Origin: Pseudomonadota bacterium
GTDB taxonomy: Bacteria; Desulfobacterota; Desulfovibrionia; Desulfovibrionales; Desulfovibrionaceae
DNA: 64,000 nt
Direction: 5' to 3'
Assembly (NCBI GenBank): GCA_023433925.1
Contig: JAEYTO010000006.1
Span: 1 to 64,000 of the forward strand
Below the pieces are notes generated by a model that was not told the origin of the DNA, did not search any database, and saw only the letters and a list, made by a program, of their open reading frames with translations. Of this stretch, positions 49,787-59,299 are shown one piece after another; the first letter of the stretch is position 1; each line of letters opens with the position of its first letter. The position numbers and the translations under genes were made by a program.

Positions 49787-50641
49787 ATGCTGGTCATTCT
49801 CGGGGCCGTTGTGGTGGTCGGCGGCGTGGTCGGCGGCTACCTGCTTGAAGGCGGCAACCTGCACGTGCTCTTCCAGCCGGCCGAGCTGGTCATCATCGGC
49901 GGGGCCGCCGTGGGCTCCTTTCTCATTGCTTCGCCCAAGGCCCTGGTTTTCGAAGCCCTGCGCAGCTCGCTGGCCGTCCTCAAGCCCGGCAAGATCAGCC
50001 GGGACAAATGCCTGGACCTGCTGAAGCTCCTCTTCGAGCTGCTCAACGTGGCCCGCCGCGAAGGCATAGTGGCCCTGGAGCCGCACATCAACGCGCCCGA
50101 AAAGAGCGCCATCTTCGCCAGGCATCCCTCGGCCTCGGACCATGAGCTGCGCGACTTCATCTGCGACAACTTCAAGCTCTTCCTCACGGGCAACCTGGAG
50201 CCGCATCAGGTCGAGGCCCTGCTCGACATGGACATGGACACCCAGCACTCCCACGAGATGCTCCCCTCGCAGGCCGTGGCCAAGGTGGCCGACGCCTTGC
50301 CCGGCCTGGGCATCGTGGCCGCGGTGCTCGGCGTCGTGCTGACCATGGCCAAGATCAACGAGCCGCCCGAGGTCCTGGGCCACAGCATCGGCGCGGCCCT
50401 GGTGGGCACCTTCCTGGGCGTGCTGGCCTGCTACGGCTTCGTGGGCCCGCTGGCCACGCGCCTGGAGCACAGCGTCCGCGAGCAGGGAATCATGCTGGCC
50501 ATGGTCAAGGCCGCCTCCGTCGCCTTCAGCAACGGCTGGCCGCCCATCCTGGCCGTGGAAGCGGCCCGGCGCGCCGTGCCTCCGGACCTGCGGCCGTCGT
50601 TCAACGACCTGGAAAAATCCCTGCGCAATGTCAAAGGATAA
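49787..50641 (+). CDS. motA: Flagellar motor stator protein MotA
   Basis: A 284-residue membrane protein with four helices: MLVILGAVVVVGGVVGGYLL, LVIIGGAAVGSFLIA, and the pair around DALPGLGIVAAVLGVVLTMAKI and GAALVGTFLGVLACYGFVGPLA. The two prolines of the channel region and the cytoplasmic loop (LLKLLFELLNVARREG) are as in MotA. It forms the ion channel driving flagellar rotation with MotB. ATG 49787 follows AAGGGA. The end overlaps the motB start by 14 bp. Confidence 0.95.
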   Translation: MLVILGAVVVVGGVVGGYLLEGGNLHVLFQPAELVIIGGAAVGSFLIASPKALVFEALRSSLAVLKPGKISRDKCLDLLKLLFELLNVARREGIVALEPHINAPEKSAIFARHPSASDHELRDFICDNFKLFLTGNLEPHQVEALLDMDMDTQHSHEMLPSQAVAKVADALPGLGIVAAVLGVVLTMAKINEPPEVLGHSIGAALVGTFLGVLACYGFVGPLATRLEHSVREQGIMLAMVKAASVAFSNGWPPILAVEAARRAVPPDLRPSFNDLEKSLRNVKG

Positions 50642-51527
50642 GGCCAAGGTCATAATCGTCCGCAAGGGCAAGCGCCACGCGGCGCACGGCCATGGCGGAA
50701 GCTGGAAGGTGGCCTACGCGGACTTCGTGACCGCCATGATGGCCTTCTTCCTGCTCATGTGGCTCATATCCATGGTCAAGCCCGAGACCAAGGCCGCCGT
50801 GGCCGACTACTTCGAGCAATACAACCTGTTCACGAGCCAGCCCGGCGAGTTCAACTCCAGGGCGACCACCAGGGGCACCAGCCCCGTGGATGGCTCGGCC
50901 AGGCCGACTCCGGGTCACGAGGTACGCTGGAGCGTCTCCGAGGCATTGTCCGCGCGGGAGATCAAGGCCAAGATCGACCAGACCCTGAGAACGGAGCTTG
51001 ACCAGGATCGCGACAGGGTCATCCTCGAGGAGTACAAGGAAGGCCTGCGCATCCACCTCGTGGACAAGCAGGGCCAGCCGTCCTTCGAGAGCGGCGCCCC
51101 GGCCCTCACCAAGGAAGGCTTGCGCGCCTTGCAGGCCGTGGAGCGTGCCATCCGCTTCGTGACCAACCCCATCGCCATCGAGGGCCACACGGATGCGCAC
51201 CCCCTGAGCCGCGACGGCCTGGACAACTGGAGCCTGTCCATGGCCAGGGCCGAGCGCGTGCGCCAGAATCTCCTGGCCTGGGGCTTCAATCTCAAGCATC
51301 TCGTGCACGTCGCGGGCTACGCCGATTCCGCGCCGCTCATCACGACCGACCCACATGACGCCCGCAACCGCCGCGTGAGCATTCTCATCTACAATTCCAA
51401 CGCGGCCCTGCCCGTGTCCACCATCGGCATCGGCCTGGACCGTGTCGTGCAGCAACCCGCCGGAGCTTCGCCGGAGGAACCTGCCGCGCCCGCCGCACAG
51501 ACCGCGCCCATGCCGCCAGCGCTATAG
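50628..51527 (+). CDS. motB: Flagellar motor stator protein MotB
   Basis: A 299-residue protein: a basic N-terminus, one helix with the ion-carrying Asp32 in VAYADFVTAMMAFFLLMW, a linker, and an OmpA-like peptidoglycan-binding domain (PIAIEGHTDAHPLSRDGLDN, SMARAERVRQNL, NRRVSILIY). It anchors the stator to the wall. It starts inside the motA 3' end. The last ~35 residues are Ala/Pro-rich. Confidence 0.95.
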   Translation: MSKDKAKVIIVRKGKRHAAHGHGGSWKVAYADFVTAMMAFFLLMWLISMVKPETKAAVADYFEQYNLFTSQPGEFNSRATTRGTSPVDGSARPTPGHEVRWSVSEALSAREIKAKIDQTLRTELDQDRDRVILEEYKEGLRIHLVDKQGQPSFESGAPALTKEGLRALQAVERAIRFVTNPIAIEGHTDAHPLSRDGLDNWSLSMARAERVRQNLLAWGFNLKHLVHVAGYADSAPLITTDPHDARNRRVSILIYNSNAALPVSTIGIGLDRVVQQPAGASPEEPAAPAAQTAPMPPAL

Positions 51528-51604
51528 ACAATCCCGCCGGCCCTCGGCTTGCCCCGCGCCGCGATGTCGGATACCACCCGCACAGGACATCCACGGGAGT
51601 ATCC

Positions 51605-53497
51605 ATGCGCCTGAGGCAGATCATCGATCGCATCCGGCCCGCCCCCCAGGCCTACGCCAATATCTACGACGTGTGCGATCCGGTCCTGCGCGGGGGAGAG
51701 CCCCTGGCCGAGCCGGGCCGGCACCTGAAACTCCTGTACCGCAAGTCCCTGCGCAATCCCCTGCTGCGCCTGCTCGTGCTCCGCGGCTGCCGCCATCCGC
51801 TCGTGCCCATGGCCAGGGTCGGCCGTTACGGCGACATGCTGGGCAAGGCCCTGGACGCCACGCCCCTGCACTGGCGCAATCGCGTCTGGGTGCGCGAGAC
51901 CTTCGCGCCTCTGGCCGAGCTGCTGGACAAGATCGTCGCGCCCCGCTGGCAGCTGCGCGAGGCCGTGGCCAGCCCGCGCGCCGATCTGGCCCGCGAGGAG
52001 CTGGACGAGGTCCTGGACCGCCTGGCCCGCCACGTGTTCCGCGTCTGGGACAAGGACCAACGGGACCCGTGGTTCCCCGTGCACGCCCAGGCGATCCTCT
52101 CGGGCGACGACACCATGAACGGCGAGGCTTTCCTGGACATCCTCGCCGGGCTGGGCTCCTTCGAGCACCAGAACGTCACCATGCTCTTCGCCCTGACCCG
52201 CTGCTTCCTCATGGCCTGCCCGGCCAAGCTGCGCCTGATCCGTAGGCCCTACAGGGGCCTGTCCGAACCACTGAGAACCTTCGGACGCATCACCCACCGC
52301 ACGGCCTTCTACGACGCCATCTTCTTCGAGCAGCTTTATACCCGCGCGGTGAAAAACCACGTGCACCCCGAGGAATTCCGCAAGATCGCCGCCATCCTCG
52401 AAGGCTTGGTGCGTTACATCGTGGTCACGAGCAGCGAGGAGCTTGTCTCGCCCTCGGGCGGCATCCGCCACCCGGCCATCACCTGCCTGCCCAAAAACCC
52501 GCGCGGCGAGCCGCTGTGCAAGCTCTCGCGCCGGAACTGGAAGCTCAAGGAGAAGCTCGGCTTCGGCGACTACGTCCCAGACGCGGACACGACCTTCCTG
52601 GCCCTGTCCATGGCGCGCAAGTGGCTATCCTTCGTGCGCAACTTCGGCTTGCAGGCCGATCCGGAGCTGCGCAAGGCCTGCGAGCGGTTCCTGAATCACC
52701 CGTGGATCGAGATCATTTCCGAGTACCAGGTGGGCTCGGGCCATTCCACCAACCCGCCCACGAACAAGGCCACCCGGCCCCTGGACTACTTCGGCGCCGT
52801 GCCTCTTTGGTTCGACAAGCCCTTCCGCAAGCCCGACGGCCGCATGGTGCGCGAGGCCCTGGGCAACGACATCTGCCCCGGCCACAACATGGACATCCTC
52901 GAAGCCATCCTGGTCAACCGCAATGCCTGGCGCGCCCAGTCCGGCAAGAACCTGGAGACCGTGAAACGCTTCATCGAGTTCCATCACCGGGCCTTCAAGA
53001 GCGGCAACTTCCGCCACGAGTCGGCCGTGCGCTTCTACCTGCCCTCGACCTACGTGCACTATGCCGGCCGGGTCTGGGACGTGTTCAAGTCCATGTCCGA
53101 GGAGGACAAGGCCGTCATCGACCCCGAGGGCAAGCTCGCCGAGATCCGCAAGATCGCCCTGGAGTACTGCCGCCGCGACCTTCTCGGCCGCACGGTCAAC
53201 CCCCTCGACGCGGCCCAGGCCGTGACCGCCCTGGTGCTCCTGGAGCACGAGCCGCGCCACGACGGGCTCATCGCCCACGGCCTGTCCGTCATGCGTCAGG
53301 CCATGGGCGAAGGATTGCGCCAGCCCTACCGGGCCTACGAGTGGACCCTCGTGCGCCAGCCCACGCGCATCATCGTGGGCAGCGAAATCGCCACGAGCCT
53401 CTTCGTGCTCGGCGCTTTCGCCGAAGCCCGCCGCTACCTTCACGGCCACGAGCGCGTGGACCTGATCCCGCCGCGCGGAATCAAGCCCGCCAAATGA
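51605..53497 (+). CDS. Large hypothetical protein, possibly alpha/alpha-toroid
   Basis: A 630-residue, mostly helical, soluble-looking protein with no signal peptide and no family that I recognise. Noteworthy segments are VPDADTTFLALSMARKWL (about residues 323-340), RPYRGLSEPLRTFG, EYQVGSGHSTNPPTNKATRP and a repeated pattern of ~40-50-residue helical units. The D-A-D-T core recalls the DxDD motif of class II terpene cyclases, but one Asp is Thr and the QW repeats are not obvious, so function cannot be assigned. Start ATG 51605. It is preceded by motB (77 bp) and followed by a terminator hairpin. Confidence 0.85.
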   Translation: MRLRQIIDRIRPAPQAYANIYDVCDPVLRGGEPLAEPGRHLKLLYRKSLRNPLLRLLVLRGCRHPLVPMARVGRYGDMLGKALDATPLHWRNRVWVRETFAPLAELLDKIVAPRWQLREAVASPRADLAREELDEVLDRLARHVFRVWDKDQRDPWFPVHAQAILSGDDTMNGEAFLDILAGLGSFEHQNVTMLFALTRCFLMACPAKLRLIRRPYRGLSEPLRTFGRITHRTAFYDAIFFEQLYTRAVKNHVHPEEFRKIAAILEGLVRYIVVTSSEELVSPSGGIRHPAITCLPKNPRGEPLCKLSRRNWKLKEKLGFGDYVPDADTTFLALSMARKWLSFVRNFGLQADPELRKACERFLNHPWIEIISEYQVGSGHSTNPPTNKATRPLDYFGAVPLWFDKPFRKPDGRMVREALGNDICPGHNMDILEAILVNRNAWRAQSGKNLETVKRFIEFHHRAFKSGNFRHESAVRFYLPSTYVHYAGRVWDVFKSMSEEDKAVIDPEGKLAEIRKIALEYCRRDLLGRTVNPLDAAQAVTALVLLEHEPRHDGLIAHGLSVMRQAMGEGLRQPYRAYEWTLVRQPTRIIVGSEIATSLFVLGAFAEARRYLHGHERVDLIPPRGIKPAK

Positions 53498-53499
53498 AA

Positions 53500-53521
53500 A
53501 AGCCCGGCCAAGGCCGGGCTA
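53500..53521. terminator. Terminator hairpin, left copy of a 22-bp direct repeat
   Basis: AGCCCGGCC AA GGCCGGGCT: a perfect 9-bp stem just after the stop of the large hypothetical gene. The same 22 bp recur at 53722-53743 on the other side of R1 copy C. Confidence 0.65.
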
Positions 53522-53523
53522 CA

Positions 53524-53715
53524 GATCATTGATAAAGGTCGTTTTTATACTGCCTCCGGCGGCCAAGGGGGCGCGGGCCCCCTTGGAACCCCGTTTTTTA
53601 ACTGCCTGCTCAGACAATACGCTGAAATAATATCGAAAGTTTTTGGTGGAGAGAGCGCGAGAGAGGCCCCTTTTTCCAAAAAGGGGCCTCTCTCGCAAAA
53701 AACTGGTTTGTCAGC
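53524..53715 (+). repeat. Dispersed repeat R1, copy C
   Basis: About 192 bp, the best-preserved copy. It contains CCAAGGGGG.../CCCCCTTGG followed by AACCCCGTTTTTT, and a perfect 19-bp stem (53657-53675/53678-53696) with loop CC made of GCGAGAGAGGCCCCTTTTT and its complement. It is flanked by 22-bp direct repeats that are themselves hairpins. Confidence 0.88.
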
Positions 53716-53721
53716 AGTCCG

Positions 53722-53743
53722 AAGCCCGGCCAAGGCCGGGCTA
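53722..53743. terminator. Terminator hairpin, right copy of the 22-bp direct repeat
   Basis: Identical to 53500-53521. It lies 50 bp beyond the end of the convergent glycosyltransferase gene, so it may serve as that gene's terminator. Confidence 0.6.
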
Positions 53744-53793
53744 GAACGCCTCGCGCAAGTCCCGTGAGAGAGGGCGATGCCTTTTCCCGGTCC

Positions 53794-54876
53794 TCAGCGC
53801 GCCGAACCCTTGGCCGGGAGCCCCTTCAGGGCTTGACGCAGGTCTTCGCGCGCGCCTTCGGGCGTGTAGAAACGGCTCAAGGTCAGGCCCGCATCGCGCA
53901 CGCGCTCGAAGACCTGGGGCTGGCGGAAGAGCCGGCTCACGAGGCTGGTCAGGGTTTCGGGCTCGCGAGGGTCGAAGAACAGGGCGAACTGCGCCGGCTT
54001 CTCGGGCAGCGGGTCGGCATAGCGCATGTGGGGCTCGATGGCCGAGAGCATGCACAGCGTGCGGCAGGCCATGGCCTCCAGGGCCAAGAGGCCCACGCCC
54101 TCGGTCAGGTATGGCGCCAGCAGGGCGTCGGCTTGGCGGAAGAGCCCGGCCATCTGGGCGTCGCTCTCGATGACATGGCATTCGTCCGCCAGCTCCACGC
54201 CCGGCTCCGATCTGGAGATGGGCCGCGGCGACACGCGCACCAGGCGGAAGGGCTGCTCGGCCTTGAGCCTGCGCAAGCTCTCGTAGACAAAGGGCACGTT
54301 GTGGTGCTCCAGCTGGCGGTCGCCGATGCACAGCAGGGTGCGCGGCCCGTCGCCCCGCTCGCCAGGGCGATAGACGTCGTCCACGTAGTCGCGCACCAGG
54401 GCGCTCTCCTGTCCGAAAACCTCCCAGAACAGCTTCTGGAGATGGGGCGCGGTCACCCAGCGAACGGCCGGAGCCCTGTACTGACGCAGCACGGCCCCGC
54501 GCCTCAACCCGTGCCCCAGGCCCAGGAAGAGCCTGCGCACGCATCCGGCGCGCCTGTCGCCGCGGCGCAAGGCATACTCCTCCCTGAGCCGGTCCAGATC
54601 GCTAGCCTGGTGAAGCATGATGCTCGAGCAGCCGCTCGCGCGGGTCTTGCGGAAGTCCTGGAGCGACGAGCAGACCAGGGCCTGCACGCCGTGCGCCGCG
54701 ACCTCGGCCATGCCGGTGACAATGATGGGCCGCAGGCCGAAGTGGAAGCTCGTCTCCACGTTCCTGGTGAAAAGAAGGACCTGATGGCCCATGTCATCGA
54801 GCATGGCCAGATGCCGGGCCACGGTCTTGGTCTCGCCGCACATGGCCAGCCGGTCCAGGTAATAGCCGATCTTCAT
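53794..54876 (-). CDS. GT-B glycosyltransferase family protein
   Basis: A 360-residue protein. The N-terminus MKIGYYLDRLAMCGETKTVARHL resembles GT4-type enzymes. The C-terminal half has a donor-site pattern: LLCIGDRQLEHHNVPFVYES, DAQMAGLFRQADALLAPYLTEGVGLLALEAMAC (the E-x7-E-like region) and RMLFRQPQVFERV-like helices. It probably transfers a sugar to an envelope glycan; donor and acceptor are unknown. ATG 54876 follows AGGAAAG; the 40-residue upstream extension is not supported. Confidence 0.75.
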   Translation of the reverse strand: MKIGYYLDRLAMCGETKTVARHLAMLDDMGHQVLLFTRNVETSFHFGLRPIIVTGMAEVAAHGVQALVCSSLQDFRKTRASGCSSIMLHQASDLDRLREEYALRRGDRRAGCVRRLFLGLGHGLRRGAVLRQYRAPAVRWVTAPHLQKLFWEVFGQESALVRDYVDDVYRPGERGDGPRTLLCIGDRQLEHHNVPFVYESLRRLKAEQPFRLVRVSPRPISRSEPGVELADECHVIESDAQMAGLFRQADALLAPYLTEGVGLLALEAMACRTLCMLSAIEPHMRYADPLPEKPAQFALFFDPREPETLTSLVSRLFRQPQVFERVRDAGLTLSRFYTPEGAREDLRQALKGLPAKGSAR

Positions 54877-55225
54877 GCTTTCCTGCCTGTATGCGGACCG
54901 CGCCCTTCGTCGCCCAGGGTTTCGAGCCCCTGGCGCGGACGCTATCGGACGGTCATATCCTTGACATGCTTTGGGACCTCCGCGCCGGGATTCCAACCGT
55001 GCGCGGAGTTGCGGCTTGGTCAGGGCTCATGACCCTGCCCTCACGGATTTCCTTATTGCCTAAACCGTGCCGAAGCAAGGCTTGGTGAACAGGTCGCCGG
55101 AGACGCGCGCAAGTGGATGCGGCAACGCATTTTCTCATGCCCATGCACGGCCGCCTGGGCTATGCTGGCCAATGTGACCGTGGAAGCCAACGCCTTGTCT
55201 TTGACATTCACGTCCAAGGAGCACC
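54877..55225. other. Divergent intergenic region
   Basis: About 350 bp between the glycosyltransferase and the LpxR-like gene. TTGACA occurs at 54958-54963 and in TTTGACATTCACG near 55200, but -10 elements are not clear. It should carry both promoters. No repeat copy seen. Confidence 0.35.
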
Positions 55226-56239
55226 ATGAAGCCCGCATCCGCCGCCTTCCTCTCCATCGCCTGCTGCCTGGCGCTCCTGCTCGCGCCCATTCCGGCCGCG
55301 GCCATGTCCTTCGAGGACGGCCAGACCTTCGAGGTCGCCCAGGACAACGACTGGTTCGGCGGCACGGACCGCTGGAACACGAACGACCTCCGGATGACCT
55401 ATCTCTCGGCGCCCCTGGAGGAAGCGCCCGAAGTCGACGGCGGCATCAAGTGGGCCAATCTGCCCGTCCAGAAGACTCAAGGCTTCTTTCATGCGTGGTC
55501 CGTGTCTGCCGGCCAATCCTTGTTCACCCCCGCGAGCAAGAGCAGGGAGGAGCTCATCGAGGACGACAGGCCATACGCCGGCTGGCTGTTCGTCGCCGTG
55601 GGCTTGCAGGAGCAGAGCACGAGGCAGCTCGACTCCCTGGAGCTGACCATGGGCGTGGTCGGGCCATGGGCTCTGGGCGAGGAGACACAGACCTTCCTTC
55701 ATACGAACGACCCGGAGGGCTGGGACAACCAGCTGCGCAACGAGCCCGGCTTCATCCTGTCCTGGGAGCGCTACCTGCGGGCCACTCCCTGGACTGGCCA
55801 GGGCTGGGGCTTCGACGCCATTCCGCACCTGGGCCTGGCCGTCGGCAACGTCTACACCTACGCCAACACGGGATTCGAGCTGCGCTGGGGCTACAACCTG
55901 CCCTCGGACTTCGGCACGTCCACGGCCTGGCGCGCGAGCCGCAACACCATCGGCCCAAGCTCGCCCGACGACCCGCGCTTCCACGGGCGCTGGGGCTTCC
56001 ATTTCTTCGCCGGCGCGGACGGCCGCTATGTCCTGCGCAACATCTTCCTGGACGGCAATACATGGCGCGACAGCCACAGCGTGGACAAGAAGGAGTGGGT
56101 CGCCGACCTGAGCGCCGGCTTCGCCTTCATGCTCAAGCGCGTCAAGGTCACCTACACCCACGCGCTGCGCACCAAGGAGTTCGAGGGCCAGCCCGAGAAT
56201 CAGCAGTACGGCTCCGTGAGCTTCGCGGTCACGTTCTAG
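55226..56239 (+). CDS. LpxR-like outer-membrane protein (lipid A deacylase family)
   Basis: A 337-residue exported beta-barrel. Signal peptide at residues 1-26 (cleavage after AAA). The mature start FEVAQDNDWFGGTDRWNTNDLRM is the hallmark of the LpxR/DUF2219 family, which removes the 3'-acyloxyacyl chain from lipid A; DDRPYAGWLFVAVGL, RNEPGFILSWERYLR and the aromatic C-terminal Phe (SVSFAVTF) support a barrel. GGAG precedes ATG 55226. The TAG stop (56237-56239) forms part of the CTAG target duplication of the adjoining IS element, so the gene was spared by the insertion. Confidence 0.85.
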   Translation: MKPASAAFLSIACCLALLLAPIPAAAMSFEDGQTFEVAQDNDWFGGTDRWNTNDLRMTYLSAPLEEAPEVDGGIKWANLPVQKTQGFFHAWSVSAGQSLFTPASKSREELIEDDRPYAGWLFVAVGLQEQSTRQLDSLELTMGVVGPWALGEETQTFLHTNDPEGWDNQLRNEPGFILSWERYLRATPWTGQGWGFDAIPHLGLAVGNVYTYANTGFELRWGYNLPSDFGTSTAWRASRNTIGPSSPDDPRFHGRWGFHFFAGADGRYVLRNIFLDGNTWRDSHSVDKKEWVADLSAGFAFMLKRVKVTYTHALRTKEFEGQPENQQYGSVSFAVTF

Positions 56240-57058
56240 GGTCTGTTGAGATTTAAGGTTTCCCCCGAGCTTGAATTGTGGTTCAAGTTCTGGATGGAAC
56301 GATTCATACTAACTGACGCGCAATGGGCGAAGATGGAACCGCACTGCCTGGGCAAGCCCACGGACCCCGGGCGTAGCGGGAGCGACAATCGGCGCTTCGT
56401 TGAAGCGGTGTTGTGGATTGTGCGCACGGGCAGTCCGTGGCGCGATCTGCCTGCCTCTTTCGGCAACTGGAACACCGTGTTCAAGCGATACCGGGATTGG
56501 GTCAAAGCAGGTGTTTTCGTTCGCCTTTTTAACGCCTGCTCGGACGAGCCCGACATGGAATACGCCATGGTCGACGCAACAATCGTCAAGGTCCACCGCC
56601 ATGGTCAGGGCGCAAAAGGGGGACTCAAAGCCAGGCCATAGGCCGTTCCAAGGGCGGCATGACCACCAAGATACTCGCGCTTGCCGACGCTCTGGGCAAT
56701 CTCGTCCGTTTCGTGCTGCTGCCCGGCCAGCGCTTCGACACGATCGGATTCGCCCCTTTGATCGACGGCCTCGAGTTCGATGCGCTGATCGCTGACAAGG
56801 CTTTCGACAGCGATGCGATCATCGCCGAGTTGAATGAGCGTGGCGCCAAAATCGTCATCTCGCAGCACCCACGCCGAATCGAGCCGATTCCGATCGATGC
56901 CGAGATGTACAAGTGGCGTCATTTGGTTGAGAACTTTTTCTGTAAACTCAAAGAGTTCAAACGTATCGCCATGAGGGCGGACAAAACCGACAACAGCTTC
57001 TCTGCCATGATCTATCTCGCCGCTGCCGTCATAAATTCCAGATGAATCTCAACAGGCC
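56240..57058 (+). mobile_element. IS5-family (IS427-like) insertion sequence
   Basis: About 819 bp. The ends are near-perfect inverted repeats: GGTCTGTTGAGATT on the left and, reversed, GGCCTGTTGAGATT on the right. It is flanked by CTAG on both sides (56236-56239 and 57059-57062), a YTAR-type target duplication. It carries one transposase in two frames. It lies between the lpxR stop and an R3 copy. Confidence 0.9.
56294..57045 (+). CDS. IS5/IS427 transposase, made by -1 frameshift
   Basis: OrfA (56294-56641, 115 residues, MERFILTDAQWAKMEPHCLG...) holds the N-terminal domain and the first catalytic Asp in YAMVDATIVKVHRHGQG. OrfB lies in the -1 frame and holds DALIADKAFDSD (second Asp) and HLVENFFCKLKEFKRIAMR (Glu). 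The overlap contains the slippery run AAAAGGGGG (56614-56622); slipping back one base gives GAKGG-TQSQAIGRSKGGMTTK, the uninterrupted family sequence. This programmed shift is usual for the group, so the element is probably active or recently so. Confidence 0.88.
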
Positions 57059-57059
57059 C

Positions 57060-57186
57060 TAGAGCAGTTTGACATTGAGACGCTCGCTCCAGCGTTAACG
57101 GCGCAAGTGAATTGCGCCTACGCCCACGCGGCGGCAAGCCATGCCGACGCATGGCTTGCAGAGCATTTTCAGAAGCAAATGCTCTA
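57060..57186 (-). repeat. Dispersed repeat R3, copy 2 (complete)
   Basis: A 127-bp reverse-complement copy of 3123-3250, from TAGAGCAG to TGCTCTA. Its first two bases overlap the right CTAG of the IS target duplication, so the IS appears to have inserted at the edge of this element. Confidence 0.88.
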
Positions 57187-57259
57187 ACTCATTGCGCGAT
57201 GGACTACCGCCCTGAACGCCCGGCTTGCCGCGCGGGCCCGGCGTCATTATACGGTACCC

Positions 57260-59149
57260 ATGCGCAATGCCCACGAATCCCGCCCGCTGCTCCGCCAGCC
57301 GGAGTTCCTGCCCATGACCCGCGCCGAGCTCGACGCGCTCGGCTGGGAGACCCTCGATGTGCTCCTCGTCACGGGCGACGCCTACGTGGACCACCCGAGC
57401 TTCGGCATGGCCCTGCTGGGCCGCTGGCTCGTGGCCAACGGCTTCCGGGTGGGCATCGTGGCCCAGCCGCGCTGGGAGGACGCATCCGACGTGGCCCGTC
57501 TGGGGCGCCCCAGGCTCTTCGCCGGGGTCACGGCCGGCGCGCTCGATTCCATGCTCGCCCACTACACGGCCTTCCGCAAGAAGCGCTCGGACGACGCCTA
57601 CACGCCAGGCGGCCAGGCCGGGGCGCGACCCAATAGGGCCTCCATCGTCTACACCAACCTCGCGCGCCGCGCCTTCCCCGGCCTGCCCGTGGTCCTGGGC
57701 GGCATCGAGGCCTCCCTGCGCCGGGCCTCGCATTATGATTTCTGGACGGACGCCGTGCGCCGCTCCATCCTCCTGGACGCCAAGGCCGACCTGTTGGCCT
57801 ATGGCATGGCCGAGCGCCAAGTGCTGGAGATCGCCCGGCGACTGGACACGGCCGACACGCGCGGCCTCTCGGGCATTGCCGGCACGGTGCGCGCGGGCAG
57901 GCGCGAGGAGCTGCCCGAGGGAGCCGAGTTCGTCGAGCTGCCCTCGCACGAGGCCATCCTGGCCGACCCCAAGAAGCTCATGGAGGCCACCCTGGCCATG
58001 GAGCGCCAGGTGCATGGCGGCTCTGCCTGGGCCGTGCAGGAGGTCGGCGGCCGGGCCGTGCTCCTGACCCCGCCCGCCGCGCCGCTCTCCACCAAGGAGC
58101 TCGACACGCTCCATGGCCTGCCCTTCACCCGCCGGGCGCATCCCTCCCACGGCGAGCCCATCCCGGCCGAGGAGATGATCCGGGACAGCGTGACCACGCA
58201 CCGGGGCTGCGGCGGAGGCTGCTCCTTTTGCGCCCTGGCCCTGCACCAGGGCCGGCGCATCGCCTCGCGCGGCCGGGAGTCCGTGCTGGCCGAGGTGCGC
58301 GCCATGGCCAAGCGGCCCGGCTTTCGCGGCAGCGTGAGCGACCTGGGCGGGCCCAGCGCCAACATGTGGGGTGCGCTTTGCGGGTTGCCCGAGGGCGAGT
58401 GCGGACGAGCGAGCTGCCTCACGCCCAGACTCTGCCCGCACCTGGCCATGGATCACGGCGACTGGCTGGCGCTCCTGCGCGCGGCCAGGTCCGTGCCCGG
58501 CGTCAAGCATGTGCGCGTGGCCAGCGGCGTGCGCTACGATCTGGCCATGCAGGACCCCGAATGCCTGGCCGACTTCGTGGCCGAGTTCGTGGGCGGCCAG
58601 CTCAAGATCGCGCCCGAGCACGTGAGCGCCGAGGTCCTGGCGCTCATGCGCAAGCCCGGCGCGGACGTCTTCGAGCGGCTGTTGTCCCTGTTCGAGCGCG
58701 CCTCGGCCGAGGCAGGCAAGGAGCAGTACGTGGTGCCTTACCTCATGAGCGCCTTCCCCGGCTGCACGGACACGCACATGGACGAGCTCAAGGCCTGGCT
58801 GGCCAGGCGCGGCTGGAAGCCCAGGCAGGTGCAGTGCTTCATCCCCCTGCCCGGCACCGTGGCCTCGGCCATGTACCATGCCGGCATCGACCCCAAGGGC
58901 CGGCCCATCCCCGTGGCCAGGACCGACGCCCAGCGGCTGCGCCAGCACGGGCGGCTCGTGGGGCCGCCCGAGGAGCGCCATCCCGCTCGAGGGCAGGCCC
59001 GCGCGCAGCCCCCGGCGCATGCGGCCGGACGCCGCCAGTTGAAGCATGCGCGCGGCGATGGTCCGGACGCCACGGCCCTCAAGGGCGAGCGCGGCGGCCG
59101 GCACGGCAAGCACGGGGCCACCGGCAGGCGCGCGCGCAAGACGTCCTGA
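57260..59149 (+). CDS. YgiQ family radical SAM protein
   Basis: A 629-residue protein. The radical SAM cluster motif is CGGGCSFC (Cys317, 321, 324) in [17 protein letters not shown]. An N-terminal domain ([37 protein letters not shown]) and a second half with [21 protein letters not shown] and [15 protein letters not shown] identify the UPF0313/YgiQ family. The reaction is unknown. The last ~60 residues are a basic, Arg/Gly/His-rich tail. Start ATG 57260. Confidence 0.9.
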   Translation: MRNAHESRPLLRQPEFLPMTRAELDALGWETLDVLLVTGDAYVDHPSFGMALLGRWLVANGFRVGIVAQPRWEDASDVARLGRPRLFAGVTAGALDSMLAHYTAFRKKRSDDAYTPGGQAGARPNRASIVYTNLARRAFPGLPVVLGGIEASLRRASHYDFWTDAVRRSILLDAKADLLAYGMAERQVLEIARRLDTADTRGLSGIAGTVRAGRREELPEGAEFVELPSHEAILADPKKLMEATLAMERQVHGGSAWAVQEVGGRAVLLTPPAAPLSTKELDTLHGLPFTRRAHPSHGEPIPAEEMIRDSVTTHRGCGGGCSFCALALHQGRRIASRGRESVLAEVRAMAKRPGFRGSVSDLGGPSANMWGALCGLPEGECGRASCLTPRLCPHLAMDHGDWLALLRAARSVPGVKHVRVASGVRYDLAMQDPECLADFVAEFVGGQLKIAPEHVSAEVLALMRKPGADVFERLLSLFERASAEAGKEQYVVPYLMSAFPGCTDTHMDELKAWLARRGWKPRQVQCFIPLPGTVASAMYHAGIDPKGRPIPVARTDAQRLRQHGRLVGPPEERHPARGQARAQPPAHAAGRRQLKHARGDGPDATALKGERGGRHGKHGATGRRARKTS

Positions 59150-59224
59150 TCCCATCCTGAAGCGATCGACCTGAGACACGCCACGCAGTGGCGCAGCCCG
59201 AAACATTCGCGCCACCACTTGCCA

Positions 59225-59253
59225 TTGACATTCGGGTCCGCTGAGGCTTGAAT
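59225..59253 (+). promoter_or_regulatory. Candidate promoter for gluQ
   Basis: TTGACA (59225-59230), 17 bp, TTGAAT (59248-59253). It would start transcription near 59260, after the in-frame ATG at 59252, and so favours the ATG at 59300 for gluQ. Confidence 0.45.
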
Positions 59254-59299
59254 GCCCGCACGGCCTGCCCGACGGGCCTTCCACCACCCCCGAGATGCA

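Noticed and set aside
56400..56795. 131-codon frame inside the IS element
   Set aside because: It is the third frame across the transposase; the catalytic residues lie in the two frames joined by the -1 shift.
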